The notes beneath the pieces were generated by a model that did no database searches, was not told the DNA's origin, and worked only from the letters and a program-made list of their open reading frames with translations. This document shows positions 35,308 to 47,200 of a stretch of DNA of 61,489 bases, one piece after another (the stretch's first letter is position 1; each line of letters opens with the position of its first letter). This DNA comes from Priapulus caudatus (Eukaryota > Priapulida > Priapulimorpha > Priapulimorphida > Priapulidae). Location of the stretch: assembly GCF_000485595.1 (NCBI RefSeq), contig NW_014578020.1, positions 1 through 61,489 on the forward strand. Direction: 5' to 3'. Made by a program: the position numbers and the translations under genes.

Positions 35308-36202
35308 AGGAATAATAGGCCCATCGATTATGCAATTTTAACGAATGCTAGAGTAACTGGCACCTTGTGTAGTTAATAAGTACATTACCTTATAGCCAAA
35401 CGCGTATTAGTTTGTCGAATATCACTGCTGGTTACTAAGAAATGTCTAATTGAAATCGCCAGTCCAAGAAATCAGTTGACTGACTTGTTTACAGTTTTTG
35501 AAACGCATACTGCGAAACGGGTGTGAACAGATTTATAGTGCACCGACATTTTCGCACGCATGCAAAACGCACGCACGCATGCATTTTCGCTCGGCCGTAC
35601 GCAATGCTAGCGATAGTACAGTACCGTAACTGTATACGTAACAGTAGCTCCGATTGCAATGAACGTGGAATCCACATACGATCACGGCGCTCGTGATAAT
35701 GAAGTAGGCTGTGTTGGGGGCCAACACTATGGAGGATCGCGGACTAACCACGGCCACAGACTAAACATGGAAAGCGACGGCACTGCGCGTATTTACGTAT
35801 ATTGGTCAAACGAATACACCTGTGTCCGAAATTGAAGACATGTGGGTACCCGTTCATTAGCACCACGGTTATTTACTTGTGCCTCAATACCGGAGAATAC
35901 ACCCAGAGATACATTCTACTAGCTCATTAGTCGTATATAAGCATCCTGGGACAAACAATTCTCTGCTAAACACCCGTAGTCACCTAGCCGAATTCGAGGC
36001 TATTTTGCTTGCCAACCAATTTAGCGTTGGCGCCAGATTACCAGATTTACGGGATTTCAATTAGACATTTCTTAGTAATTAGCAGTGATATTGGACAAAC
36101 TAATACGCGTTTGGCTATAAGGTAATGTACTTATTAACTACAGAAGGTGCCAGTTACTGTAGCATTCGTCAACTTTGCATAATCAATGGGCCTATTATGC
36201 CT
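35308..36202. mobile_element. 895-bp foldback element flanked by TTAA
   Basis: TTAA at 35304-35307 and at 36203-36206 flank termini AGGAATAATAGGCCCATCGA and TCAATGGGCCTATTATGCCT. Arms are ~170 bp. The interior carries ACGCACGCACGCATGCA-type repeats. It is the inverted-copy allele of 9700-10594. piggyBac- or Kolobok-type mobilisation is inferred from the TTAA target. Confidence 0.78.
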
Positions 36203-36511
36203 TTAATGCAAAATTCCTGCTATGAACATGTTTATACTATTATTATTATATTATTATGAATATAATGATTTATGCTAAGAAACATCAAGGCGGGTATAGC
36301 GCCATCTACCGTCACAAATTTTGATTCATTTTGCGTTTATAAATATTTATAATTTATATATAATATTATTTATTATTTTCACATAAAAAATTACACATAT
36401 AATTATCAAGAGTATATAATGGCGAGTTCTCCCATATATACTCTTCGTTTCTATAATGTACGTCGATGGTTGCTCAATTAAAACTGACTTCTTCTCACTC
36501 ACTCATTTTGA

Positions 36512-37082
36512 TCCTCTCCTGTCCACCATGTCCGGCGCTTGTCCTCTCCTGTCCACTCTGTTTTGCTGAGGTCCTCGCCTGTCCATTCTATCCATCGGTG
36601 GCCCTCGCCTATCCCCTATGTCTGATTGGGGTCCTCGTCTGTCCATTCTGTCCGATACTGGTCCCTGTCTGTCCATTCTGTCCAGCCCCGGTCCCCGTCT
36701 GTCCAGCCCCGGTCCCCGTCTGTCCATTCTGTCCTGTGCAGGTCCCCTCCTATCCATTCTGTCTGGCCCAGGAGCTCGCCTATCTGGCATGTCCGGCCCA
36801 CCTTGTCGCCTGTCGCCTCCATCAGGCCCACCTTGTCGCCTGTCGCCTCCATCAGGCCCACCTTGTCGCCTGTCGCCTCCATCAGGCCCAGCTTGCCGCC
36901 TGTCACTTGCATCAGGCCCAGCATGTCGCCTATCCATGCCATCAGTCCCTTGAGGACGTCTTTCTGCCCCACCTGGTCCTGGTGCTCGCCTGTCGACGCC
37001 ATCAGGTGCAGGGGCTCGCCTCTCTGCCGCATCCGGCGCCACCCTTCGTGCTCGTGGTGACAGGGACCGCGACGAAGATCGA
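36512..37082 (-). repeat. ZC3H18: Coding minisatellite: DRRG-type peptide repeats in ZC3H18 exon 11
   Basis: After an RS-rich opening (SRSSSRSLSPRARR) the frame encodes over 20 degenerate units of about 7-13 residues built on D-RRG or D-RQGG followed by GPD (for example GPDGGDRRQGGPDGGDRRQ and MDRRGPG). At DNA level, 36790-36890 holds three near-identical 39-bp units (CACCTTGTCGCCTGTCGCCT on +). The array resumes at 14354-13996 in the other part of the gene. RGG/DRRG-rich regions usually bind RNA or condense, but that role is an inference. All antisense and shifted ORFs in this interval are shadows. Confidence 0.88.
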
Positions 37083-38941
37083 CTACCCAGAGCAAGCACA
37101 CGCGCGTGAGTGACACCGTGGTGGGATTCGCTGCATCGACACCAGCAGGTAACGATATTCGTGTATACAACGATGCTACAATGCTACTGATATTATTTAC
37201 ATAAGATTTTTCAGCAGAGTTTTAACAACAACTTTCATACATGTGCCAGCATTTTTCGCTTCCAGATTATCTAAATATAGCCAACTAAAACGAACCTGTA
37301 TGAGCTACCAGAATGTGAGCTACCAGACGAGGATCTACTAGAAGAGGAATATGATGATGACCTGAAAATCATAAACAACTACTAAATAACAGATCAACCA
37401 GCTGAAATCAACACAAATCACTTACTTTCACAGCTTACTCAGAGTGACTGACCCATATGGATTGTTTACGAAAAAGTCTATACCCTGATGACATAATTTT
37501 AACGTACACATTAAAAGCCTTCAAACACAGGAGAATCCTTCACAGAGTAAATCACATAAGGTGGAGCACTATAATATTTTAGAATGATCATTCCTACCCT
37601 GACGACGAGCTGGAGTAGGAGTTGGATGATACTGACCGCCTCCTATGCAGGGGTGACCGAGTTTGTTTCTTCGATGGTGATTGCGATCTAAGAAGAAAAT
37701 GACTCATGAGGGTAACAACTGTGTTGTGGAAATAACTGCAATGGTGTAATGTTGTAATAGCGTTAGGACTATTGAGACTAAGAAGGCATAGCAAATAATA
37801 GACAAAATTGAAGCTACATTTCAATTAATACACAGAGAAGAAATTATGCTGCAATTAATATAATGTGATTGCACTACACATTTGATGAGAACAGCAATCA
37901 CTACACTATGATTAACAACTGCAATGAGACTACACTGTGGGTAACACACTTAAATTAAGACAGCGTGAAGACATTGGGATTAACACTGTAATAACTGAGC
38001 TGACAGAAGCTGCAGGAAAAGTGAGAAGACTGTGACCTACAACAGTGCTGAAAAAAACGAGCCTAACAAGACTATCAAGAACCTCATAATAAGGAAACCG
38101 ACCACCAGTACATCTGGGCTATCAGTTCCTATCATTTTAACTAAACATCAGACCACCAAACAAACCAATATAAAAAAACACTTCTCTGAGCAGTGCAGCT
38201 GGCAAAGACAGTGAGCACCGAGTGTCCCCATAAACAGTCTCGCAGCGGTACAAAATGGGAGAAGCTTAGAGATTTACCGTCGTGCACGATTCCAGGGGTC
38301 ATGCCACTCGTCTGGCTTCTTACTCGATGGCCGTGGCTGCTTCTCGCTCGAGTCGTGCGCCTTACGAGGCGCCTGCCGTAGATCCCTGTGTCGACCAAAC
38401 CTGTGAAAGCAAGTAAACAATACTGCAGCGACCAACCGGCATCCTAATGTGCAGCTAGGTTCTCTGAACTGTCAAATTGTACTCACATCGTCAAACATGC
38501 GCCTGCACTCGATAAAACTTGTTTCTCAACCAGGTGAAACTTTACTAAAATATTATATTAAACATGAATGCAAATAACTTATTTAACACAACAGCATAAT
38601 GAAATTGACAAACCTTGCTATTTACAACAAGTGCCGCGGAGCGACAGCGCTCATCTAACGTCTACTGCGGTGACTCTGTGGTGGAGTGGTGGATCTCGTA
38701 AACCCTTAGTCCCAAATGTGTTCACATACATGCCGTAAACAGTGGCAATGCACAGGGTATGGTATCAGGAACCTTCTCAAGGAATGTTGGTTTGGGATCG
38801 TTATGAAAGTTGCCACGAGATGGCGCGTACGTTTAAGTGTCTCCAGTTAAAGATGGAAGCTCCCATCGTACGTAGTAGCAACAACTATTTGCCAAGACAG
38901 AATAGGTAAGCACACCCCCACCCCCCCCCCCCCCACCCCCC

Positions 38942-38980
<39 letters not shown>

Positions 38981-41900
38981 CCCCCCCCCACCCCCCCCCC
39001 CCCCCCCCCCCCCCCCCGCCCCCCCCCCCCCCCCCCCATTTCCATTACCTACGGCAAGCCTACAGGCTGCAATAGAGAGGCTGCCACCTGTGAACTAATT
39101 AACGCAGGCAAAAACTATCTGAACAGCCAACCACACATGCACTGGCAGTGGCATACGTTACTGTAAAATACTGACAGTACAGAAGCCATAGAAATTATAT
39201 GATTTAAGGAGGCATAAACATTTCTTCAACCAAATTGTAGCTTTTGAATTTCACTGTGAACATTGTAAGCCTCGTAACATCCCATAGGCATGTAATAGAT
39301 TTGACAGCAAACCCGACAAGTAACAAATGCTCATGTTTAATCCTCCTCTTTGAGGGTCAAAAGGTTATCCGACACTTACTCTTCGCTTGTCAGCACAAAG
39401 GGAATTTCAGTCGTCTTTCAAATAAAAGCATAAAAATGCCTAAGGTCACCGCTGAAACAAAAAAGTTTGTCAAATCGCTGCCGTCAGACATTTCCTCAGA
39501 AAATGTCTAAAATCTGCCCTGTGCCCATTGACCTGTGACGCGTCCAATTCGGCAAGCAGTGATGGCTTTTCCTACCATGATGCTATACACCGACTATCAC
39601 GAGCCTAGGTCGAGCCGTTTAGATTTGTGCCGCAATTCTGTATTTCCTCCCTATACCTTAAGTTAAGGAGTGAATGTTCCCTTCTTTTACACCTCTTGAC
39701 CTTTGACCTTTGACCCCCAGCTTCGACATCCCAACTCGTTTTGACGATCTCCCCCGATGTGCCAAATATCGTGACCGTACGTCGAGCGGTTAAGATTTGT
39801 GCCCAACTGTTGACGGACGGACGGACAGACGGACGGCCGGACGCACGCACGGACGGACGGACGGACGCACGGACGGACGATCGTGCGATGCTACAAGCTG
39901 CATCTGACTATGTCAGATGAGCAAAAAATTATATAAAACGCTATATAGAGCTTACTTATCAACAGGTGGTGATGGCACTCTCTCCTTTACCTCTCTTCTT
40001 GGCCTAGACCTCTCCATTTCCTAATACAGCAAAAAAGAACTGTTAAAACTACCTATATATTTTCGCACACAAAATTTCTTTTGGATTTATTTATATAAAT
40101 ACCTTGTTATAATAATTATGTTATTGTTCAGTGATATTCTAAAATTAGTGGTGAAAAAAGATCACAAAGAGCAAGTGACGATGAGGACATGCTCTACCCT
40201 GACTGACACTATTAGATAGCACTATGCCTGCACTTATCTCTTTTTTGCTGAAACACACAAATCAGGCCAAACAAATAAATCAGTCAAATCACAAGTCGAC
40301 TGCGCTGTTAACGACGCATTACGTACGTGAACAATTGTGCGCTCATGTCCCGCTCGCCGAACCTCAAAGTTTTCATACTCTTGCTGTGGAGGCAATGGAG
40401 GATACAGCTCCTCCTCAAACCTGTAAGATTGCGAACCGTAAGTGTCAGCTCTCTACAACCACGAGCAACAGGATAGTAGGCAACGTATTAGCCAGCATGC
40501 CGTGCAGCCGTGATTTGCACGATCAGTTTTTAAACTGCATGGCCAAAAAAAATTTTTTTTATTCCGGGGGAGGCCCCCCATATGCCCCATACTCTCCCCC
40601 CCTTAAGCGCCTACGGCGTTCACAAAGACCACCTGTAGCGGTCTTGGCCAAGACACACCGACACTGTTTTTTCTGCACTCTCACAATACTCATTCCTGGG
40701 GGCCGTTGTCAGAAACATCGTAAAGTTAATGCTAAAGTTAATGCTAAGATAACACCTACGACTAATGTTAATGTACGAGAGGAGCGTTGACAGAAACACA
40801 TCGCAGCTATTAGAAAACTTACGATAACAGGAACTTCATCACAAGGCTGCTGATTGGATGAGAATCGATCACAAAATTCAAATTCATACACATTTATTGT
40901 ACATCATAGTAATTTATGCATATTATGATAGCTAACCACATATAAATAATATTTGATGAAAAACGACGCGGTCATGAATATATTCTGCACAACAAGACAA
41001 AAATTCTTACAAATTCTTACACTGTAACACGAGACGCGAGAGTCGTGGCAAACATTTAAAACAAGAGAACAAATGCCATACGCCATTTCTAAATGTATTG
41101 CTTTGTTTTATGATCGGTAGATAATTAATGATTTTGACGTGTTTTTCAAGAAAAACACACATTTTATTAATTATTATAAAATATAATATCACTATAATTG
41201 TAATTCATAGTGTAAATGTGTTTTTTTCAACTTAATATTAAAGTTTTGAGAGGGTCTGGGCTCTCGTAATGTTAAGAGGATATTTTCGAGAATTTTTCAT
41301 TCTCGTAACGTTGCGATGTTTCTGTCAACGGCTACCAGTGGAAGTTAATGTTAAGACTAATGTTAAGACTAATTTTGTTTCTGACAACGGGCCCCTGGCT
41401 AATACCCTGGCTTCACATATTACCATACGACTCTTCACTACGTATGCTCCAATTAAAACTTTTCTTGGCCATTGTGTAACTATTTGTAGATTTGTTATTT
41501 AAACACTAAAAGCACATACTGCAAGATTTCATGAACGCTTATAGTAAGTTAGTTACACTAAAAAATAACACTGGAAACAATACTACAGTGTGACTTGGAA
41601 TATTAATTTCTAACATTACCTAACTGAAGTACATCTACAAACAATGCATACCCATCTTGGAATGGCGGTGCAACTTTCTTCTCTGGAAGCTGTCGGTTTT
41701 CTTTGTTCTGTTCGAACTCTTCAACAACTTCCACACTGAGATTGAGGCACTTTTCCTCGTAATCTGGTTCGGTCTCCTTTTTCATGTTTGCGTTCCTAAG
41801 GGCCTGAAAGACAAGGAAAACCATTCAGGTTACCAAACCTAAAAATGGAAAGCAACATACTTTCATGGCTGTGTTATATTATAATTGTACATACATACCT

Positions 41901-44285
41901 CTTTAGCTTTCCTCAGTCCACGCTCCCAAGCAGACTCCCTGGGTGGAGACGGGCGAGGAGCAGGGGCTAGTTCCTCTGGTGGTGGGGGTGGTAGTGGAGG
42001 TGGTGGCCTACGTTCTGGGGGAGGAGCTCGCATTACATGAGGAGGGTTTGCTAGCAGAGGCGGCGCATGAGTAGGTCGTCCAGGCACATTATAGCTTCCT
42101 GTGAATATTCAATAATTTTAAAATGTACTCATAGTGTCACATTTCTAATAATTTTGAGATTAAGAGGATGCTTGATCACAATATTATTAATAGTTTTTCT
42201 ACTGTACAATTCTTTGAATTTAATGAGAAAAAAGTGCCATCATCCTACATTCACTCAAAGTAGCAAAATATCTTACCATTAGGGTTCACGTGAGTGAATC
42301 GGCAATTAGCACCCCATGTGCACTGGCCACGTGAGAAGAACCGACAAATGTTGCGTGGACGTACAGAAGCTGGTTCATGGAACTCCTTTAGTTCACCTTC
42401 CTCGCCATCATCCTCACCCTACAGGTTTATAGCAATTACACGAATGCCACTATACAATAGACGTTTTTAATAGATGTTAATCCCAGAATAAAGTTACAAC
42501 AAAATTAACGTCATGATCCATTATTAAAATTGAATAACGTTATATAGCACAAACCCTAAGTTCAGTTTCATTAACACTTACATCCACAATTTCTCCTTCA
42601 TCTAAATCACTATCTATGTATTCTCCTTCTTCCTGCAAAAATGTAAGAAATCATAATAATTGATACACATCATTTATGAACATTTTATATATTGCTCACA
42701 TAATAAATTAACAAATTGCTAAAAATGGTTCCAACCATTTCATAAATGAGGTTTGGATATCCATTCTTTTATTTGATATAAACACACGCAGCCTGTCAGA
42801 TAACATGAATAGGTACTGTTAGATCTAGGTTAATGTTATATCTTATAGGATGGTTTGAAAATGTTACAAATTATACATAGCTGCCACTGTGCTTAAACGC
42901 CAAACAAAAATGTTTGCTATAATAATGTTTTAATCAGTTTGCAAGGTTGCAGATCTTATGAGTTGCGACAAGGGCCCTAAGAAGACAAATGCATCGCTAC
43001 TGAATATAATATAAGGCTCATAATTTCAGTACAAGTTTAAACTTACTACTTCTCCTTCTTCCAAGTCTGCTTTTAAATGCTTTTTCTTTTCACGGCTAGG
43101 CCTGCGCTCTTGAATCTCCCCTTCCTCTTCACCTTCTCCATAGTCCAACTGTTCCAAATCATCCTCGAGTGAATCGTTTCGTTTGTAGTGTGCGGTATGT
43201 TTCATACACTTCTCCTTCTCATCAGAAGATTCAGACAGTAAGCCCTCATCACTGTCACTCACCAATCCTTCATCACTTATCTCCTCAGCCTCATCTATCT
43301 TACCTTGTAGTTTTGAAACATCCTTTACTTCGATCTTACTTCTGTCTGGTTTTACATTTACTTGCGAATCTATTTTAGTCACTGCTCTATCACCACTGCT
43401 AATACCCTGTAACTCTACGTCATCACATTTTGAATGGAAACGTTGCTTTACATTGTCTTTTCTTGGCAGGACAGTTAGTTGTCGTGTGTGAACTTCATCA
43501 AGTTCACCATCACTCGACTCCGAGGTATCTTTTGTGTTTTCATTTGACACACCATCAAATTTTGCATTACCATCTATTCTCACCTCCGTAGCTTTAGTAT
43601 GTTCACTTTCAATTTCTCCTTCTTCCTCTGAATCTCCAGATTCAGATGAGCTAACCTCAGAAATGCTTCCTAACTGTAAGGAGCGTTTTTCCTCGTCCAT
43701 AAGCAGCTGGGGTATCTGCACTGGATGAGAACTATTCCCAGAAATTAGTAAATCCTCGCCTTCGTTTGAAGCAGAGTCGTCTGGTTCATCTCCTACCTTC
43801 GGCGATACGTTAGGACTTTTTATACCGGTAGAATCTACTTCGGCACCATATTGCTCATCTGTATTTTCATCTGCTACTGCCTCTGCGAATGAAGTTACAT
43901 TATTATCATGTGATGGAGAATCTTCTGGAGTAGAATGCTGACTGCTCTCACTATCTGATGAAGCTACATCACTTCGAGCCTCCCCATCGCCTTCATTTTC
44001 TGACAATTCATCTGGACTTCTGGGTGCTGGGCTTCCTCCTTTTACACGATCCTCGTCGCCATCATCTACTTCATCTTCGTCTTCATCATCCACACCTTCC
44101 TCGTTTTCTGTATCTGACATCGGTGCTGGGCTGTCAACCCGCTGTGCTTGGCTGTGCTCTTCACTTGCATTAAATGCAACAGGGGGGCCGACAGGTGATC
44201 CACCTTCACTTACACCACTCATGGATTCCACATCACTTCGGTCACTTCCAGCAGAACTGGCCTGATCATCATTGTCCACCTCCAT
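36512..44285 (-). CDS. ZC3H18: ZC3H18, 5' half of gene: exons 1-11a (intact)
   Basis: Exons on minus: 44285-43047, 42632-42582, 42418-42277, 42098-41899, 41803-41652, 40420-40327, 40020-39956, 38400-38278, 37687-37598, 37361-37296, and 37082 to the join at 36512. Phases agree at each junction and sites are GT-AG. In order they encode an acidic N-terminus, a CCCH finger, a proline-rich stretch, the RESAWERGLRKAKE block with MKKETEPDYEEK, a QEYENFEV motif, DEWHDPWNRARR, Ser/Arg tracts and DRRG repeats. Vertebrate ZC3H18 has the same order (SAWERGLR...EPDFEEKR, GGQYENF, ADEWKDPWRR). The protein is a nuclear adaptor that links cap-binding complex-ARS2 to the NEXT/exosome RNA-decay machinery. The vertebrate protein is about 950 residues; this one would be about 1,450. 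An alternative in-frame acceptor for exon 11 exists at about 37127. Confidence 0.93.
38876..39925. repeat. DR1-type interspersed repeat in ZC3H18 intron 7
   Basis: A full-length family member from 'caacaactatttgcc' to 'gtcagatgagc'. It contains the TGACCT-T-TGACCT direct repeat at 39697-39709 and a GGACGGACGGAC-rich tract at 39815-39885. The 126-bp C run sits near its left end. Confidence 0.7.
38911..39037. repeat. ~125-bp poly(C) run in a ZC3H18 intron
   Basis: An almost pure C run (G on minus) with a few A and two G interruptions lies inside the DR1-type repeat. The matching positions at 1200 and 24720 read only a short 'ctcctccattt'-like string. The glycine-rich minus ORF here is an artefact of the run. 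It may be a real microsatellite with quadruplex/i-motif potential, or a homopolymer consensus artefact. Confidence 0.85.
40697..41395. mobile_element. ~0.7-kb MITE with GGGGCCGTTGTCAGAAAC termini
   Basis: GGGGCCGTTGTCAGAAACAT at the left and TTTCTGACAACGGGCCCC at the right, flanked by CTGG-like sequence on both sides. The sub-terminal region has alternating TTAATGCTAA/TTAATGTTAA motifs. It lies in the intron between exons 5 and 6 and is the other-copy allele of 22332-23043. Confidence 0.78.
42277..42418 (-). CDS. ZC3H18: ZC3H18 exon 3: CCCH zinc finger
   Basis: The exon encodes GEDDGEEGELKEFHEP followed by the finger CRFFSRGQCTWGANCRFTH. Spacing is C-x7-C-x5-C-x3-H, the same as in vertebrate ZC3H18 (CRFF..G.CTWG.NCRF.H). 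All four metal ligands are present. The acidic lead-in and the VNPNG tail also fit. It ends in phase 1 before donor GTAAGA. The second copy at 21274-21416 has indels within the finger. Confidence 0.95.
43047..44285 (-). CDS. ZC3H18: ZC3H18 exon 1: long acidic N-terminus
   Basis: One 1,239-nt coding exon (413 codons, phase-0 exit at GTAAGT) from ATG at 44285. It is extremely rich in Asp, Glu and Ser: examples are DNEEGVDDEDEDEVDDGDED-like clusters, SEVSSSESGDSEEEGEIESE, and a close LEQLDYGEGEEEGEIQERR ending in KADLEEGEV. Vertebrate ZC3H18 has a shorter but similarly acidic N-terminus with EEGEV motifs just before the finger. I chose this ATG because an acceptor-free TA-rich region and stops lie upstream. 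A 5' UTR exon cannot be excluded. Confidence 0.9.
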
Positions 44286-47200
44286 TCTACAATGAAAAAA
44301 AAATAATAATAATTAACCTATTAGGTAACTCTGCTAGATACTTAATGAATCCTTTATTTATTATACAGTTGAAATATTAAAAGGTTGTCATGCTACCTTT
44401 TTTCCATTCCAACTAGATATGCTATATATATCCATGTACAAATACGAATTAGTCTCATAAATTACAGTTGAATATTATTTAGCATTTAATTAGGTAATCA
44501 TTCATGACATATTTATTTATATATATATATAAACAATATTTAATTTATTAGGAGTAATAATTAAATTAATAGAAGTTTGACAGTTTCGGTAATCACCAAG
44601 TCTTGCAAGGTAAAGGAGCAAAACAACAATTTTGGAACGACAGTGGAACCCCCGATTTTATGCGCCCCAATTTAACGCGAATTCGGATATAACGCGATGA
44701 GTCGTTGGACCCCCTTTTTTTGCTCTTATATAGCAGGGTTCAACATTAACTTATTTCACTAGACCATCGGGCTAGTAACTGAGGAAAACCACTAGCCCTG
44801 ACCTAACTTTCACTAGCCCAGACCCAGACCATTGTTATGAAAAACTTTATTTAGATAAGAGTGTGTCATCGTATGAATTCATAGATGCTGTTCCCGCGCT
44901 TTAAATCGTGCGTGGGCCGAGTTCACGTGCAGCATTCGTACTCTACCACGGGCATACACGAGCGCATGGTTTATCGATCATCTACTGCGGCTGGCAGCAA
45001 GCCACGTTATTGTTTTTGCCGAAGCGTAGACTGGTATCCGGCCTCACGATCTGCTAGACAATGTACACGCTCTGCGACAAAGTGCGGCCGCGAACCAGTC
45101 TAGCCAGAGGTGGTGACCTTTCAGTGCAATATATATGACCAATTCTAACACGACCAGTCACTCTGGTTGTATGCGACCGGACCAAGCATTTACCCGACTA
45201 GGTCGGTCGGACGTGGGTTCGTGTTGAACACTGTATAGCCACATATATTATAACCCCGATTTAGCGCAACCCCGCTTTTTTCGCAATGACATATTATGGA
45301 CCCCACACAACCATCACGTTATAACGAGGCTACACTACTACTGACTTTATTAGCTACATCACCTACACTTCTCAACTAATTACCTTGATATTTCATATGA
45401 GATCTGTTTACACCAAAGTTATGATTATAGCTTACTAATTGTAGCCATAATTTTACTTCTTGGCAACTCAAATGGAATGATAGATGTTGTCATAAATTTG
45501 ACTTCTAAGAGATAAAAATGAATGTAAATCTGATTTTACACCCTATATTTGCTCTCACTTTAGTTTTAACCCACACTGTATCATGATTCATTAGTTAGCT
45601 ATTTTTAGATCATTTTAACCATAATCGTCTGGTTATTTCCCATTTTTCTTATTGTTGCCATGGAGATGGAGCACCAATTTCACGTTGACCACGAGCCATC
45701 GTGGCTTTGCACTATATCTGCATTAAATAATGCAAAACAAATGAGGATTATGTAAGTTATGACTCAACTAAAGAAACAATATAATATGACATTTAAATTA
45801 CCACCATTCGATAAATTGTGATTTTTAGTTTATGTGTTATTGTAGTAATGGCAACATGTCATTTGTGTTGATAAAGCCACTGTGTGTTACTGGCAACATA
45901 CCGTTTTTTAGAAATATAAATACTTTGATAAGAATAGACTATTAATGTGATAGCACATCTAACTTAAAGCGTGTATTGCGAGAATTTTCCAGTGTTTTCC
46001 CCACTTTCATGATACCTACCGTTATTGCTTGAGTAACAGCAATTGTCTAGAGTAACGATAAAATGTCTTAGAACCTTCGTATTCACCAAATCCAATGAAA
46101 TCATGCACGATTACAATTTTGCGTTCTGTTTCTGTTTACCGTTGCCATCTCTCGGATTTTCTCGCGGCAGCGCGAGACATCTATCACGGTGCAGTAATGC
46201 ATACCGTCGCACTGTAGAAATGTGTAAACACAGACGTTCATACTAGCGTAACAGCAGTGTAGTACTAATGCCACGTAAAGTCTGTTATTAGAGAAGCTTG
46301 TGGATTGCCAGTCAGATAGTAACACGGGAATGACAATGACAGAAAGTGCTCTGAATTATTGACATAAAAACTCAATAATATTTACCAAACAGAATTGCCC
46401 GCCCTTTTGTTTTAATGTGCACTTGTTTTAAGACACCATTTGTGATTTTGAGAGTCGGAACACGATAAAATTTATTGCTGGTACGATGTGGTCAAATCCA
46501 TTTTTCTATGCTATAACTGCATAAAATCTTGGTGTTTTGAATGTTGGTATAATCAGTGATATTTCCACTGTCAGGTGTGACTATATTCAGCTATATTTAG
46601 TTTTTCTGAGCCAAAAAACTCGCAATACACGCTTTAAGGCCATCGTATTCAAGTTTCTACCCAGGAATTTTAAAATGGATGTCATTTACGGATGGATCAG
46701 AGAGGGCCTGGGGGTTGTACCAATCCAAGTCAATTATGCATGCCATAACCGGCCCATATATAAAGGCTAATTCAATCAGTTTGGAAACGAATACATCACG
46801 CTATTAAAACCCTATTTTGTTCTAAACCACCCGCTGTCACTGCAAAATGCTAAAAATAGATTACAGCACTATTATTACTTTAATCTGAGATAGATTTATA
46901 CTCAAAGAAAATAACAAGTTACGATTTTATAAACATCCTCCGAAGTTCAAATGGTGTAAATCTGTCGATTCGCCTGTGATGTCATCAGACTGGCATTGCT
47001 AGTTGTAACAGTCTAGTCACATAATTTGCTGAGAAAGTAGGTAATCCAAAGCCTAGTGGAATAGTATCAAGTACAAACCGTGGGGTTCAAGGATAGAGAA
47101 GCCGTTGGCATGACAGTGCTAGGGGGGTCTGGGGGCATGCCCCCCCCAGAAAATTTTGAAATATTTAAGCCATTTTCCTGCAATCTGAGGCATACTGTGG

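Noticed and set aside
36466-37113. Long + strand ORFs opposite the ZC3H18 repeat exon (up to 215 codons)
   Set aside because: They are antisense reads of a tandem repeat with no stops by composition. The minus frame has phase-consistent splice sites and fits the gene.
38833-39045. Glycine-rich minus-strand ORF of 70 residues
   Set aside because: It is only the translation of the poly(C) run and has no splice or start context.
40130-40260. Possible extra ZC3H18 exon after acceptor gtgtttcAG at about 40250
   Set aside because: No donor in a compatible phase follows before a stop. Exons 6 and 7 already join in phase 0 without it.
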